DNA of 36,318 nt from Thermoproteaceae archaeon (GCA_020833025.1 JAJHRB010000007.1:1-36318), one strand, 5' to 3'; positions 26,240 to 35,850 are shown, counted from the stretch's first letter. The notes: a model not told the origin generated them from the sequence alone. Program-made: numbers and translations.

Positions 26240-27100
26240 GTGGAGGACAGGCCCCCGCGCGACAGGGAGATGACGATCTTGGAGCACCTTTCCGAGCTTG
26301 GTACGCGGCTCAAGCGCGTCGCCATAGCGTTTGTGGTCGCCTTTATCATAACGTGGCTCCCCGCGCCAGGGCCCGGCGGCAGCCCGCTCAATATTCTCAC
26401 GTCATTCTTCGTCACCGGGGAGTACAACCCTCTTGCCTACTGGCTCTTCATGAGCTCGCTGCAGCCCCTCATGGCGGAACTGAACAAGACAGGTACCGTG
26501 AGGATAGGCCTGATAGCGGGCGAGGTCTGGAGCCCGCTGAACGCCGTTATTTACATCTCGCTGTACTTTGCGGCGCTCGCAGTGTTCCCGTATCTCGTGT
26601 ACGAGGTCTGGATGTACGTCAGGCCAGCCCTGTACTCGCACGAGGAGGGGGCCGCGAGGAGATATCTGGTGCCCGCCCTGCTACTGTTCTACGCCGGAAA
26701 TCTATTCAGCGCGCTGGTCGTGTACCCGGCGCTGCTGAGATTCATCGTGGGAATGTCGCGGATACTAAACGTCGAGGCCATCTTCAGCGTGTCCTCGGTA
26801 ATAAGCTCGTGGATTCAGCTGGCCCTCATAACAGGGGCAATCTTTGAGACTCCCGTCGTCATGGCAATTCTCTCTGAGCTGTGCCTCCTGAACCCGTGGA
26901 GTCTCGCGGGGTACAGGCCTGTTGTCTACGCGCTCGCGTTAATAGTAATTGCAATACTGACTCCCGACACCACTCTAATATCGACAACGCTAACATTCAT
27001 ACCGTTCGCGCTGCTGTTCGAGCTCGGCCTGCTCTGGAGCAAGCGAATAGTGCGCAAGTGCCCCGAGATGGCGCGGGAGGGGCTCGGTGTAGGCAGATAA
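26240..27100 (+). CDS. tatC: Sec-independent translocase TatC
   Basis: MTILEHLSELGTRLKRVAIAF and six-TM TatC organisation. Confidence 0.93.
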   Translation: MEDRPPRDREMTILEHLSELGTRLKRVAIAFVVAFIITWLPAPGPGGSPLNILTSFFVTGEYNPLAYWLFMSSLQPLMAELNKTGTVRIGLIAGEVWSPLNAVIYISLYFAALAVFPYLVYEVWMYVRPALYSHEEGAARRYLVPALLLFYAGNLFSALVVYPALLRFIVGMSRILNVEAIFSVSSVISSWIQLALITGAIFETPVVMAILSELCLLNPWSLAGYRPVVYALALIVIAILTPDTTLISTTLTFIPFALLFELGLLWSKRIVRKCPEMAREGLGVGR

Positions 27101-27124
27101 ATTGACGCGAATTCGGAGTGGCAG

Positions 27125-27496
27125 ATGAGTGTGGTCGGAATAAGGTTCGAGTACCTACACGCCGAGAGGCTCGGCACGCCGCCCTCGGGATCGCAGCTGC
27201 AAATAAACATGCACGTGATGATAGAGGGTGAGAGAGCTGTCAAGCGGGGCGATGCCCTCGAGGTGCCCTTTGCTGTCAGCGTTGCGTCAACGCCCAGCGT
27301 CGTTACTGTAACGATCAGGGGAGTCGCGTCAATACAGGGCGACGTTGATGCAAAGAATTTGCCGCCTCACGTGGCAGGCCCAATTATACAGGCAGCGCTC
27401 TTCGAGGCAGCGCTCATCATGAGGGAGCTAGGCCTGCCCCCGGCTCTGCCCATCCAGCCACAGCAGGCCGCTCAGCATGCGCCACAGTATGCGTGA
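27125..27496 (+). CDS. SecB-fold-like protein (tentative), downstream of tatC
   Basis: Beta-rich N-terminus then LPPHVAGPIIQAALFEAALIMRELGLPPALPI, resembling the SecB C-terminal helix region. Confidence 0.45.
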   Translation: MSVVGIRFEYLHAERLGTPPSGSQLQINMHVMIEGERAVKRGDALEVPFAVSVASTPSVVTVTIRGVASIQGDVDAKNLPPHVAGPIIQAALFEAALIMRELGLPPALPIQPQQAAQHAPQYA

Positions 27497-27503
27497 TGGC
27501 CTG

Positions 27504-28805
27504 TCATGCCTCCTTGCCGAGAAACTCGGTGACAGGCCTCTCGACCTCCTCTCTCTTGCCGAGGTCCTTTACTCTCACCACGCCCCTCTCTAGCTCCCTC
27601 CTCCCAATAATGACCATGTACCTCACGCCCAGCCTCAGCGCGTACTCTAGGGCCTCTCTCAGGGTCTTATCGCCCAGTTCTATGACGACGTCGCTGCCGC
27701 TGGCGCGCATTCGCCGGGCAATCGCCGCGGCTAGACTGTACGCCCCGTCGTCAAAGATGTAAATGTAATAATCGGGCGGCTTCTCGATGCCCTGAACTCC
27801 CAGCGCCTCCATGAGTCTCTCGACGCCCAGGGCGAAGCCCAGCGCGGGCATGCTGATGCCGCTGTACAGCTCCAGCAAGCTATCATAGCGACCCCCGCCG
27901 CCAATTGCCAGCTTGTAATTGCCAGCGAATACCTCGAATACCATTCCGGTGTAGTAATCAAGCCCCCTCACGATGGACATGTCGAATACAAACTTGTCAA
28001 GGCCCGACGCAGAGTCTAGATACTTTAGCAACTTGCAGTAGAAATTGTACAGTTCAGCTCCGGCTCTCTTTATGATGCTCTCAACCGCCTCTTGGAGGGG
28101 CATCTCCACTGCGGCGTCGTAAATGGCCTCCGCCTTGCTGGGCTCAACTCCGCTGCTCGTCATGATTTTCACGACGTCCTCCCGGGGCAGTTTGTGCTTC
28201 TTATCCAGCGCGCGGTAAATCGCTTCTCTATACTCGCGGACTCCCATGCTCTCGAGCATCTTGTCCACCATTTTCCTGTCGTTTATCCTAACCACGAAAT
28301 CAGGCACGCCGACAGCCCTTAGGGACTCCGCAAGCACGCCGAGGACCTCTGCGTCCGCTCTGGGGCTGGACGAGCCCACTAGCTCCACGCCGAATTGGTG
28401 GAATTCCCGGTAGCGCCCGTGCTGCGGCTCGTCGTAGCGGTACACCCTGGAGAAGTAGTACCATCTGACGGGCCTCGGAATTGTAAGGTTGTAAGAGATC
28501 GCCCGCGCGATAGGAACTGTCATGTCGAACCGGAGGCCCAGCTCTCTGCCTGCCCTGTCCTTGAAGTAGTAAATCTCGCCTACAATCTCGCGGCCCGCCC
28601 TCCTGGCGAGCACTTCAAAGTGCTCGACGACAGGAGTTTCCACTCTCCTGTAGCCAAACGACTCGGCCACTCTCGACAGCAGCTCCTCCATCCGCCTGAG
28701 CGCGTAAAACTGGGGCGGGAGCCAGTCGCGCATCCCGCGCACCGGCCTCCTCAGGTGATCTGGGAGGCCTCCGGTGCCTGTCGCCGCCTGTGCTCTCTGC
28801 GTCAC
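27504..28805 (-). CDS. hisS: Histidyl-tRNA synthetase
   Basis: Class II motifs LRFDMTVPIARAI, YYFSRVYRYDEPQHGRYREFHQFGVELVG, VRGLDYYTGMVFEVF, GGGGRYD. Confidence 0.95.
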   Translation of the reverse strand: MTQRAQAATGTGGLPDHLRRPVRGMRDWLPPQFYALRRMEELLSRVAESFGYRRVETPVVEHFEVLARRAGREIVGEIYYFKDRAGRELGLRFDMTVPIARAISYNLTIPRPVRWYYFSRVYRYDEPQHGRYREFHQFGVELVGSSSPRADAEVLGVLAESLRAVGVPDFVVRINDRKMVDKMLESMGVREYREAIYRALDKKHKLPREDVVKIMTSSGVEPSKAEAIYDAAVEMPLQEAVESIIKRAGAELYNFYCKLLKYLDSASGLDKFVFDMSIVRGLDYYTGMVFEVFAGNYKLAIGGGGRYDSLLELYSGISMPALGFALGVERLMEALGVQGIEKPPDYYIYIFDDGAYSLAAAIARRMRASGSDVVIELGDKTLREALEYALRLGVRYMVIIGRRELERGVVRVKDLGKREEVERPVTEFLGKEA

Positions 28806-28859
28806 TCAAGCACCTTAACGGTGTAGTTATTTGCTTTTCCCACTTCCGGTCGCCCGCCC

Positions 28860-29264
28860 CTAGACCAGCTGGAGCCTGTAGGCATAGAGCGTGAGCGCGA
28901 GAGGCGGGAGCCTGCTTACCCTACTGGCGACAGGCACTAAGGCGAGCACGGGGCCTGACACTGATCTGTCGAGCACTCGAATTCTCACTCTCTTGTTGCA
29001 GACGACGCCGCTTAAGAGCCCGTCCTTAACCTCGCCCTCTATCACGTGATCGAAGTGGCTCAGTAAGAACTCGTCAAGTCTCACTCTAGTCATGTTTAAC
29101 AGCATCACGCCGCGTCGCGCTCTGAAGAGAGACGCTCGGAACGGGGGCTCCATGCCTGTGGGGAGTTCCACGAGCTTCACGCGCACTGCGCCGCAGTGCG
29201 GAGGCTCCGCGGTGATGTAGTACAGCCCGGCGCAGGGTCCGCGCGCAAGCGCCACTACGTCCAT
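28860..29264 (-). CDS. Protein of unknown function
   Basis: Leaderless ATG at 29264 about 26 nt after TTAAAA; coding-like composition. Confidence 0.5.
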   Translation of the reverse strand: MDVVALARGPCAGLYYITAEPPHCGAVRVKLVELPTGMEPPFRASLFRARRGVMLLNMTRVRLDEFLLSHFDHVIEGEVKDGLLSGVVCNKRVRIRVLDRSVSGPVLALVPVASRVSRLPPLALTLYAYRLQLV

Positions 29265-29301
29265 GCCGGCGTCTCGCGGCGCCATTTTAAGGAACGCGCA
29301 G

Positions 29302-29336
29302 GTTCACGGCGTGAACTTGAGGTTCACGGCGTGGAA
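29302..29336. promoter_or_regulatory. Tandem operator-like repeat GTTCACGGCGTGAAC / GTTCACGGCGTGGAA
   Basis: First copy is a perfect 6-3-6 palindrome (29302-29316); second copy (29322-29336) repeats it 20 nt away, just upstream of the TTAAAA box of the 28860-29264 gene. Confidence 0.6.
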
Positions 29337-29375
29337 AACGCGGGGAAAAGCCTTGCGGCAATTTCCGAGAGGGCC

Positions 29376-29858
29376 TTAGGAGCGCGCTACTTTCAACTTT
29401 CTTGGCGTGCCTCTCACGTAATCCACAATCACCTCAACCGGCTTGCGCAGCTCCTCCACTCTCGGCGGCTCTTTCTCTCTGTCGGGCGTGAATACCATGC
29501 TGTCGTAGCTGTAAAACGCCAAGTCCTTGATTTCCGTCGAGTACAGCGCGTCTGCAGGGCATGTGTCAATGCAGAAGTGGCACATTATGCAACGCCCGTA
29601 GTCAATTCCTGGGCGCCTCTTTCCATCTGGCGCCAGGTACATCTTAATTGCATTGGCGGGGCATACGCGGGCGCACATCATACACGAGGTGCACTTCTCG
29701 ACGTGCAAGCCTATCCAGCCCCGCACGGCGCCGTACTCCAGCCTCTCATAGGGGTAGTATATTGTAATACGCTCCGGCTTGATGAAGTTCCTGATGACTA
29801 CTTTAAATGCATCCACTGTGAACTTTATTATTGAGCGCGCCGACATCTTCGCCCTCAT
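29376..29858 (-). CDS. nuoI: NADH-quinone oxidoreductase subunit I (2x 4Fe-4S)
   Basis: CTSCMMCARVCPANAI and CIMCHFCIDTCPADAL; ATG at 29858 overlaps the nuoH stop. Confidence 0.92.
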   Translation of the reverse strand: MRAKMSARSIIKFTVDAFKVVIRNFIKPERITIYYPYERLEYGAVRGWIGLHVEKCTSCMMCARVCPANAIKMYLAPDGKRRPGIDYGRCIMCHFCIDTCPADALYSTEIKDLAFYSYDSMVFTPDREKEPPRVEELRKPVEVIVDYVRGTPRKLKVARS

Positions 29859-30913
29859 GGCGCCGCGCCCGCGAGCCTCAGCGCCACTGACCACGCGAGC
29901 GATAGAACTGACATGACTAAAAGTCCCCTCCACCCAAGCGCGAGTGCATGATCGAGCCTCAGCACGGGCATCACGGCCCTAAGAAATACTAGAAAGAACA
30001 TGAGCGCGGCAACCTTCACAAAAACCCACGCGGAGAGCATCAAGTGCCCTAGCATGTCCTGAGGCCACGGCCCGGCGGAGAAGCCGGGGAGGGACCAGCC
30101 GCCGAGGAATAGAAGCGACGCGAGAAACGAGTAAGAGAACGCAGCGTAGTACGTGCCGCCGGCAAACGACAGCACGAGAAACACCCCGCCGTAATCGCTG
30201 TAAGGCCCCGTGGCCACGTCGCCCTCGTAATCTGCTATCTCGAAGGGAAACCGCGCCGTTGCCATCGCAACGGCGGTCATGAACGCCAAGAACGCAAGGG
30301 GGTTCATAACCGCGCCGACGAGGGCGTACTGCTTGGCCACTATTTCGAGCGGGTTGAGAGTCCCGTATAGTATTACCATGGCGAGGAATGAGAGCAGCAG
30401 AGGGACCTCATACGCTGCAACTAGGAGTGCCTCGCGGGCAGCGCCTATATAGGCAAACCTGTTATTTGCAGACCAGCCTATGATTACAACGGAGATGGAG
30501 ACTAGAAGCAGCAGCGCGAGCGAGAACACCAGGCCGTAGGGGAGCAGGCCCGGGTCCCTTATCAGTCTCAGGTCAGGGGTCAGCGGCAGCAGCAAGGACG
30601 CGCCGAATGCCAGCGTGATGAATATGGGCGGCCCCCAGGTGAAGAGAATCCTGAATGCCCCCCTGTGTACTATTGGCTCGCTTATTATGAACTTAAGCGC
30701 GTCAGCCACCAGCTGCAGGAGCCCGCCGAGTCTCGGCGAGGCGTGATAGGGGCCGACTCTCATTTGAACTCTCGCCGCGGCCTTGCGCTCGAACCAGACG
30801 GCAAGCAGCAAGACGGCGCTCGACGCCACTAACATGACGGCAAAGAACCACACGCGAGGCGATAGGAGCGCGCTCTGGATCAGCTGGGCGATCGCCTCGG
30901 GAGTGGCGTTCAT
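29855..30913 (-). CDS. nuoH: NADH-quinone oxidoreductase subunit H
   Basis: ERKAAARVQMRVGPYHASPRLGGLLQLVADALKFIISEP and RFPFEIADYEGDVATGPYSDYGG. Confidence 0.95.
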   Translation of the reverse strand: MNATPEAIAQLIQSALLSPRVWFFAVMLVASSAVLLLAVWFERKAAARVQMRVGPYHASPRLGGLLQLVADALKFIISEPIVHRGAFRILFTWGPPIFITLAFGASLLLPLTPDLRLIRDPGLLPYGLVFSLALLLLVSISVVIIGWSANNRFAYIGAAREALLVAAYEVPLLLSFLAMVILYGTLNPLEIVAKQYALVGAVMNPLAFLAFMTAVAMATARFPFEIADYEGDVATGPYSDYGGVFLVLSFAGGTYYAAFSYSFLASLLFLGGWSLPGFSAGPWPQDMLGHLMLSAWVFVKVAALMFFLVFLRAVMPVLRLDHALALGWRGLLVMSVLSLAWSVALRLAGAAP

Positions 30914-30953
30914 GCCGTAGATTGCCTGGAGGGTTAATTGCTTACCGCCGTGT

Positions 30954-32159
30954 TTACCTGTCTTGCTCGGGCGGGAAGTAGCCGAAAGAGCCGTAAATTG
31001 CCGGCAGGTCCATGAGTCTCGACCCTATGAATGCCTTTATCATAGCGCGCAGGTTCTGCCACGACGGCGTTGTGATCCTTACTCTGTGCGGCCTCTCAGT
31101 GCCGTCCCCGAGGACGTGAAAGAGGAAGCGGCCGCGCCCGCCCTCCGTGACGCCCACAGCCTCTGCAGGGGGCAGTCTCATGAGGAACAGCGCTGTTAGC
31201 TTCACGCGCCTTGACGCCATCTCCCGAAGCTTGGGCGGCATCTTGCCCAAGAGTGCGTCGCCGACGAGCGGCCCATCTCTCGGCACTTTCTCAAGCGCCT
31301 GCCTGATGATTCTGGCGCTCTGCTTTATCTCGCAAATTCTGACCAGCGTCCTGGCTAGGGAGTCCCCGCCGTCCTCAACGCACACGCTCCACTCAAACTC
31401 GCCGTAGGCGCCGTATTTGTAATCCCGCCTCGCGTCCCAGTCAATTCCCGAGCCCCTTGCGCCGGGCCCCGTGGCCATGTACCTCGCGGCGTCCTCTCTG
31501 CTAAGGTAACCAACGTCCCTCAGCCTGTAATACCCAACGGGATTCTTTATAACAACTGTTACAAACTCATCAATTTTTTTCTCTAAATAATTCAAGTATT
31601 CTTTTGTCTTTGTGTAAAATGCATCCGGCGGCGCCGTGCGGGCGCCGCCGGGCAGGATCCAGGTCGGCGTGGTTCTCGAGCCTGTGACCATAGCCCACAG
31701 ATGCACCAAAAGCTCGCGCAAACCGAAGGCCCACATGTACCCCGTCGACGACCCGATCATTATTGAGTGTATCCCGAGGTCGTAAAGGTGCGTGGAGATC
31801 CTGCTCAGCTCTGCCATTATGACCCTGAGGTACTGCGCCCGCTTTGGCACGTCCAGACCGAGCAGCTTCTCAATGGCCATGACGTAGGCCCACGTCACGT
31901 TTATCGCGTCGGGCAGCGAGATTCTCTCGAATAGCGGTATGTTCTGTATCCAGTGCCGGGTCTCCCCGAGCTTCTCCATGGTGCGGTGCACGTAGCCCGG
32001 ATCCGGCGTGACGTTAACGACAATATCGCCCTCCACCTCGACTATAAAGCGCGTGTGGCCGGAGGAGGGGTGCTGAGGCCCCCAGAAAATCTCCAGGACT
32101 CGCCGCTCTCCGCTGCCCTCCTCTCTCAACACGAGCCCGTAGCTCTCAACCCTAACCAT
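30954..32159 (-). CDS. nuoD: NADH-quinone oxidoreductase subunit D (49 kDa family)
   Basis: WGPQHPSSGHTRFIVEVEGDIVVNVTPDPGYVHRTMEKLGE; GARTAPPD. Confidence 0.95.
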   Translation of the reverse strand: MVRVESYGLVLREEGSGERRVLEIFWGPQHPSSGHTRFIVEVEGDIVVNVTPDPGYVHRTMEKLGETRHWIQNIPLFERISLPDAINVTWAYVMAIEKLLGLDVPKRAQYLRVIMAELSRISTHLYDLGIHSIMIGSSTGYMWAFGLRELLVHLWAMVTGSRTTPTWILPGGARTAPPDAFYTKTKEYLNYLEKKIDEFVTVVIKNPVGYYRLRDVGYLSREDAARYMATGPGARGSGIDWDARRDYKYGAYGEFEWSVCVEDGGDSLARTLVRICEIKQSARIIRQALEKVPRDGPLVGDALLGKMPPKLREMASRRVKLTALFLMRLPPAEAVGVTEGGRGRFLFHVLGDGTERPHRVRITTPSWQNLRAMIKAFIGSRLMDLPAIYGSFGYFPPEQDR

Positions 32160-32281
32160 GTGCTCGCATCTCGCCCTAAATTAATCTGTTGGCACAGCCC
32201 GCGCCCTCGCTGCAGCGGCGCCATCAAAGCGCCTGGCTATCTTCGCAGCTTACTTTTTCTGCCGGGCCGCGCAGCGCTGCT

Positions 32282-32833
32282 ATGCACGACGAAGTGCTCA
32301 GACTGGAGGAGAGCATCAGACTCCTGCTGAAATACCTCGGAGAGGACGCCGAGAGGCCCGACCTGAGAGACACGCCCAGGAGATTCCTGCAGGCAATGAG
32401 CGAGCTAACGAGGGGCTTGAGAGAGCCAGCGCCAGAGATTGTATTCTTCTCCCTTGACGGCAAGGAGCGGCCCGGCCCTGTGATGATAGAGGACATTAGT
32501 GCGGCGTCTCTCTGCGAGCATCACTTGCTCCCAATTATCATGAGGGTCTCTGTAGCGTACGTGCCTGGAGATAGAGTGCCCGGGCTGAGCAAAGTCATTA
32601 GGCTGGTGAGGTGGGCCGCGGCGCGACCGATACTGCAGGAGCGCTTCACTGAATGGCTCGCGGACCTGCTCGCCGAGAGGCTCGGCGCGAGATCCGTCTC
32701 GGTGAGGGTCTGCGGCATTCACATGTGCGCATTCTTAAGAGGCGTCGTCGACGAGCACCACAAGATGATTACGCAGGCAAAGCGAGGCGAGATAGACATA
32801 ATGCCGGGATGTAAGTGCCCGGCCTTTCGGTGA
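32282..32833 (+). CDS. folE: GTP cyclohydrolase I
   Basis: LCEHHLLPIIMRVSVAYVPGDRVPGLSKVIRLVRWAAARPILQERFT; ATG at 32282. Confidence 0.95.
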   Translation: MHDEVLRLEESIRLLLKYLGEDAERPDLRDTPRRFLQAMSELTRGLREPAPEIVFFSLDGKERPGPVMIEDISAASLCEHHLLPIIMRVSVAYVPGDRVPGLSKVIRLVRWAAARPILQERFTEWLADLLAERLGARSVSVRVCGIHMCAFLRGVVDEHHKMITQAKRGEIDIMPGCKCPAFR

Positions 32834-32866
32834 GGGCGGGGTGTCACTTGCTAAATTAAGTTTAAA

Positions 32867-32876
32867 TTTTCGAAAA
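32867..32876. promoter_or_regulatory. Palindrome TTTTCGAAAA between TATA and start of the Lrp-like gene
   Basis: Embedded in AGTTTAAATTTTCGAAAACT just upstream of ATG 32891. Confidence 0.35.
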
Positions 32877-32890
32877 CTAGAAACAGCGAT

Positions 32891-33361
32891 ATGACTGAGG
32901 AGGTCAAGCTAACGGACAGACAGTATCAGCTGCTAAGCCTCTTGTTACAGCGGGCGCAGCCCATGAGAGTTTACACTGTGTACGGGGACCAGGACGAGAT
33001 AGCGAGGGAGCTGGGCATGACGAGACAGGCTCTCGCAATTCACCTGAAGAGGCTCAAGGAGCTTAATCTCGTAAGGACTGGGAGAGAGTTTATAGACATA
33101 ACCGAGAAAGCCGTTAGACTCCTCAAGGGGCACTCTAGTGACGTGATAATTCTCGTCAAGATAGAGCCAAAATACCGCGAGAAGGCGTACGAGATTGCCA
33201 AGAAGCTGCCGATAGAGAAGGCGTTGAGGCTGGCGGGCGATTACGACCTAGCAATAATAACGCAGGAGACAGTGCTTGACAAGGTGCTTGACGCAGTAAA
33301 CAACATGGAAGGCGTCAGAGAGACGAGGACGCTGATTTCTATAGGAACGATAAAGGAGTAG
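32891..33361 (+). CDS. Lrp/AsnC-family transcriptional regulator
   Basis: HTH QDEIARELGMTRQALAIHLKRLKEL plus RAM-like DLAIITQETVLDKVLDAVNNMEGVRETRTLISI. Confidence 0.85.
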   Translation: MTEEVKLTDRQYQLLSLLLQRAQPMRVYTVYGDQDEIARELGMTRQALAIHLKRLKELNLVRTGREFIDITEKAVRLLKGHSSDVIILVKIEPKYREKAYEIAKKLPIEKALRLAGDYDLAIITQETVLDKVLDAVNNMEGVRETRTLISIGTIKE

Positions 33362-33387
33362 CCGCGCGGCAGCCCGCGCCGGCGGGA

Positions 33388-35850
33388 ATGAAGTGCTTAA
33401 CCGGAAGGGACTTTGTTTTTCCCGACTACCTCCCCAGATTCTCCCGCAGCTTTGATTTCGATATCCTCCACATGCTACTCGATATAGAGATAGATATCGA
33501 GGGGGAGGCTGTCAATGGCACGGTGAGGTACAGAGCGAGGGCGAGGAGGGACGGCGCCAAGGTAGTGCTGGACGCCGTTGAGATGGAAGTGCTGGGGGCG
33601 AGCCACGACTATTACTACAGCGGAGAGGTAATTGAGATCTCGCCCCAGTGGAGGGCGGGAGACGTGGCAGAGGTCGCCGTGAGCTACAGGGCGAGGCCAA
33701 GGGCAGGCATGTACTTCGTCAGAAGGGGAGGGCTAGTTTACGTGTGGACGCAGGGAGAGACAGAGTATAACAGGTACTGGGTGCCGATACCCGACTCGCC
33801 CAACATAAAGTTCCCGTGGACCGTTGCCGTGACTGTCCCGAAGCCTCTCACGGCCGGGAGCAATGGCGTTTTGGCAGCCGTGAGGGATCTAGGCGACAGG
33901 ACCGCCTTCGTCTGGGAGATGAAGCACCCGATGTCGCCGTACTTGCTCGCGATAGTCGCGGGCGATTTCGAAATTCACAGGGAGACGTGCGGCAGAGCTA
34001 CACTAGAGTACTACGTGCCGAGGTACATCGCCGGCGACTGGAGGCTCTCGTTCTACAACACTTGCGAGATTCTTAAGTTCTACTCTGAGTACCTCGGAGT
34101 CCCGTACCCTTACGAGCGTTACGCTCAGGTCATCGTGCCCGAGTTCATATACGGCGGCATGGAGAACACCACCATCACGGTGCTCTCCGACTGGACGGTG
34201 CACGACAAGCACGCGCACTGCCCGTACGGCGACTTCCCCTGCCCGGAGCTGGAGGACTACACCTCTGACCCCCTTGTCGCACACGAGCTGTCGCACATGT
34301 GGTTCGGCGACCTCGTGACGGCGAAAGACTGGGGGCACATAGCGATAAACGAGGCGCTGGCAACGCTCATGGAGGCCCTGTGGCTCGAGAGGAGCAAGGG
34401 CCGCGACGAGTACATTTATAAAATGTATTTAAATTTCAAGAGCTACTTAGACGAGTACTCCAGGAGGTATTCAAGGCCAATAGTGATAAATGTGTATAAA
34501 ATTCCAGACGAGCTTTTTGACAAGCACTCATACGAGAAGGGGTGCGTGGCGCTCCACACGCTGAGGGGTCTCATCGGCGACGGCGCCTTCAGGACCGGCC
34601 TTAAGCTCTTTCTCGAGCGTTACAAGTACAAGGCCGTAGATATGGAGGACCTGAGAAAGGCAATGGAGGAGGCGTCTGGGCGGGACCTGGAGTGGTTCTG
34701 GAGGCAGTTCTTCTACTCGGCGGGCCACCCCGTTTTGAGAGTCTCGTGGGGCTACTCAGACGGAGAGCTCAGGCTCAGGATGGAGCAGGCACAGAGAGAC
34801 GACAGCTACCCCGTCTACACCCTCCCCCTGGATGTGAAAATAGTGTACGAGGACGGCACGAGGGAGTTGAGGGAGGTTGTCGTGAGCGAGAGGGAGGTCG
34901 CGCTGCGCGCGCGTTGCAAAAAGCCAAGATATGTTTGCGTCGACCCGGCATTTAAGGTCATGAAGGTGCTCGAGCCGCAGTATCCGCTTGAGTCTGCAGT
35001 TGCGATGCTGGGCGATGACGAGGTTTACTGCCGGCTTCAGGCAGTCGACGCGCTGAGGAGAAACGGCAGCAGGAGGGCCGTCGAGGCGCTGGCAACAGCT
35101 CTGCGCGACAAGTTCTGGGGCGTTGCAGTTGAGGCCGCGAGGGCGCTCGGCGAGATCGGCAGCAGGGAGGCCGTAGAGAGGCTGGTCGAGGCTTACGGCG
35201 GGGTGCGCCACCCGCGGGTGAGGAGGGCTATTGTCGAGGCGCTGGGCAGCTCAAGGCGCAAGGAGGCGGCAGAGTTTCTCGACAGGGTGCTTCACGACAG
35301 CAGCGAGAGCTATTACGTGAGGGCAGAGGCTGCCAGGGCGCTGGGGAGGCTCAAGTGGGAGTTCGCCGAGCACAGCCTCAAGAGGGCTCTCGAGTACGAG
35401 AGCCACCTCGAGGTCATAAAGCGGGGCGCCCTCGAGGGGCTGGCAGAGCTGGGAGCCGAGGACGCGCTGAGGCTGGTGCTGAGACACGCAGAGCCCGACG
35501 TGCCGACGCCCGTAAGAGTTACGGCAGTCCAGTCTCTCGCAAAGTTCGGGCCGCGCAAGGAGGTCCTCGAGGCCGTGAGGAGGGCAATGAGAGACGGCAG
35601 CGTTAGAGTGAGGCTGGCAGCCCTAGCCGCGGCGCTCGAGCTGCTCGAGCCGCGCCTGCTGGCGGACCTGCAGGAGCTCGCTGAGCGCGATGTGGAGGGC
35701 CGCGTCAGGAGAATGGCGAGAGAGGTCGCGGAGAAAATAAGGAGGGCTATGGAGAGAGGCGCGGAGTACCAGAGACTGAGGGAGGAGGTGGAGAGGCTGC
35801 GCGAGGAGTACAGAAAGCTGCTGGACCGCATTAGCCACATGGAGCGCTAG
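33388..35850 (+). CDS. M1-family aminopeptidase with C-terminal HEAT/PBS-lyase repeats
   Basis: GGMENTT, HELSHMWFGDLVTAKDW..NEALAT zinc site; repeated AVEALATALRDKFWGVAVEAARALGEIGSREAVERL units. Confidence 0.93.
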   Translation: MKCLTGRDFVFPDYLPRFSRSFDFDILHMLLDIEIDIEGEAVNGTVRYRARARRDGAKVVLDAVEMEVLGASHDYYYSGEVIEISPQWRAGDVAEVAVSYRARPRAGMYFVRRGGLVYVWTQGETEYNRYWVPIPDSPNIKFPWTVAVTVPKPLTAGSNGVLAAVRDLGDRTAFVWEMKHPMSPYLLAIVAGDFEIHRETCGRATLEYYVPRYIAGDWRLSFYNTCEILKFYSEYLGVPYPYERYAQVIVPEFIYGGMENTTITVLSDWTVHDKHAHCPYGDFPCPELEDYTSDPLVAHELSHMWFGDLVTAKDWGHIAINEALATLMEALWLERSKGRDEYIYKMYLNFKSYLDEYSRRYSRPIVINVYKIPDELFDKHSYEKGCVALHTLRGLIGDGAFRTGLKLFLERYKYKAVDMEDLRKAMEEASGRDLEWFWRQFFYSAGHPVLRVSWGYSDGELRLRMEQAQRDDSYPVYTLPLDVKIVYEDGTRELREVVVSEREVALRARCKKPRYVCVDPAFKVMKVLEPQYPLESAVAMLGDDEVYCRLQAVDALRRNGSRRAVEALATALRDKFWGVAVEAARALGEIGSREAVERLVEAYGGVRHPRVRRAIVEALGSSRRKEAAEFLDRVLHDSSESYYVRAEAARALGRLKWEFAEHSLKRALEYESHLEVIKRGALEGLAELGAEDALRLVLRHAEPDVPTPVRVTAVQSLAKFGPRKEVLEAVRRAMRDGSVRVRLAALAAALELLEPRLLADLQELAERDVEGRVRRMAREVAEKIRRAMERGAEYQRLREEVERLREEYRKLLDRISHMER

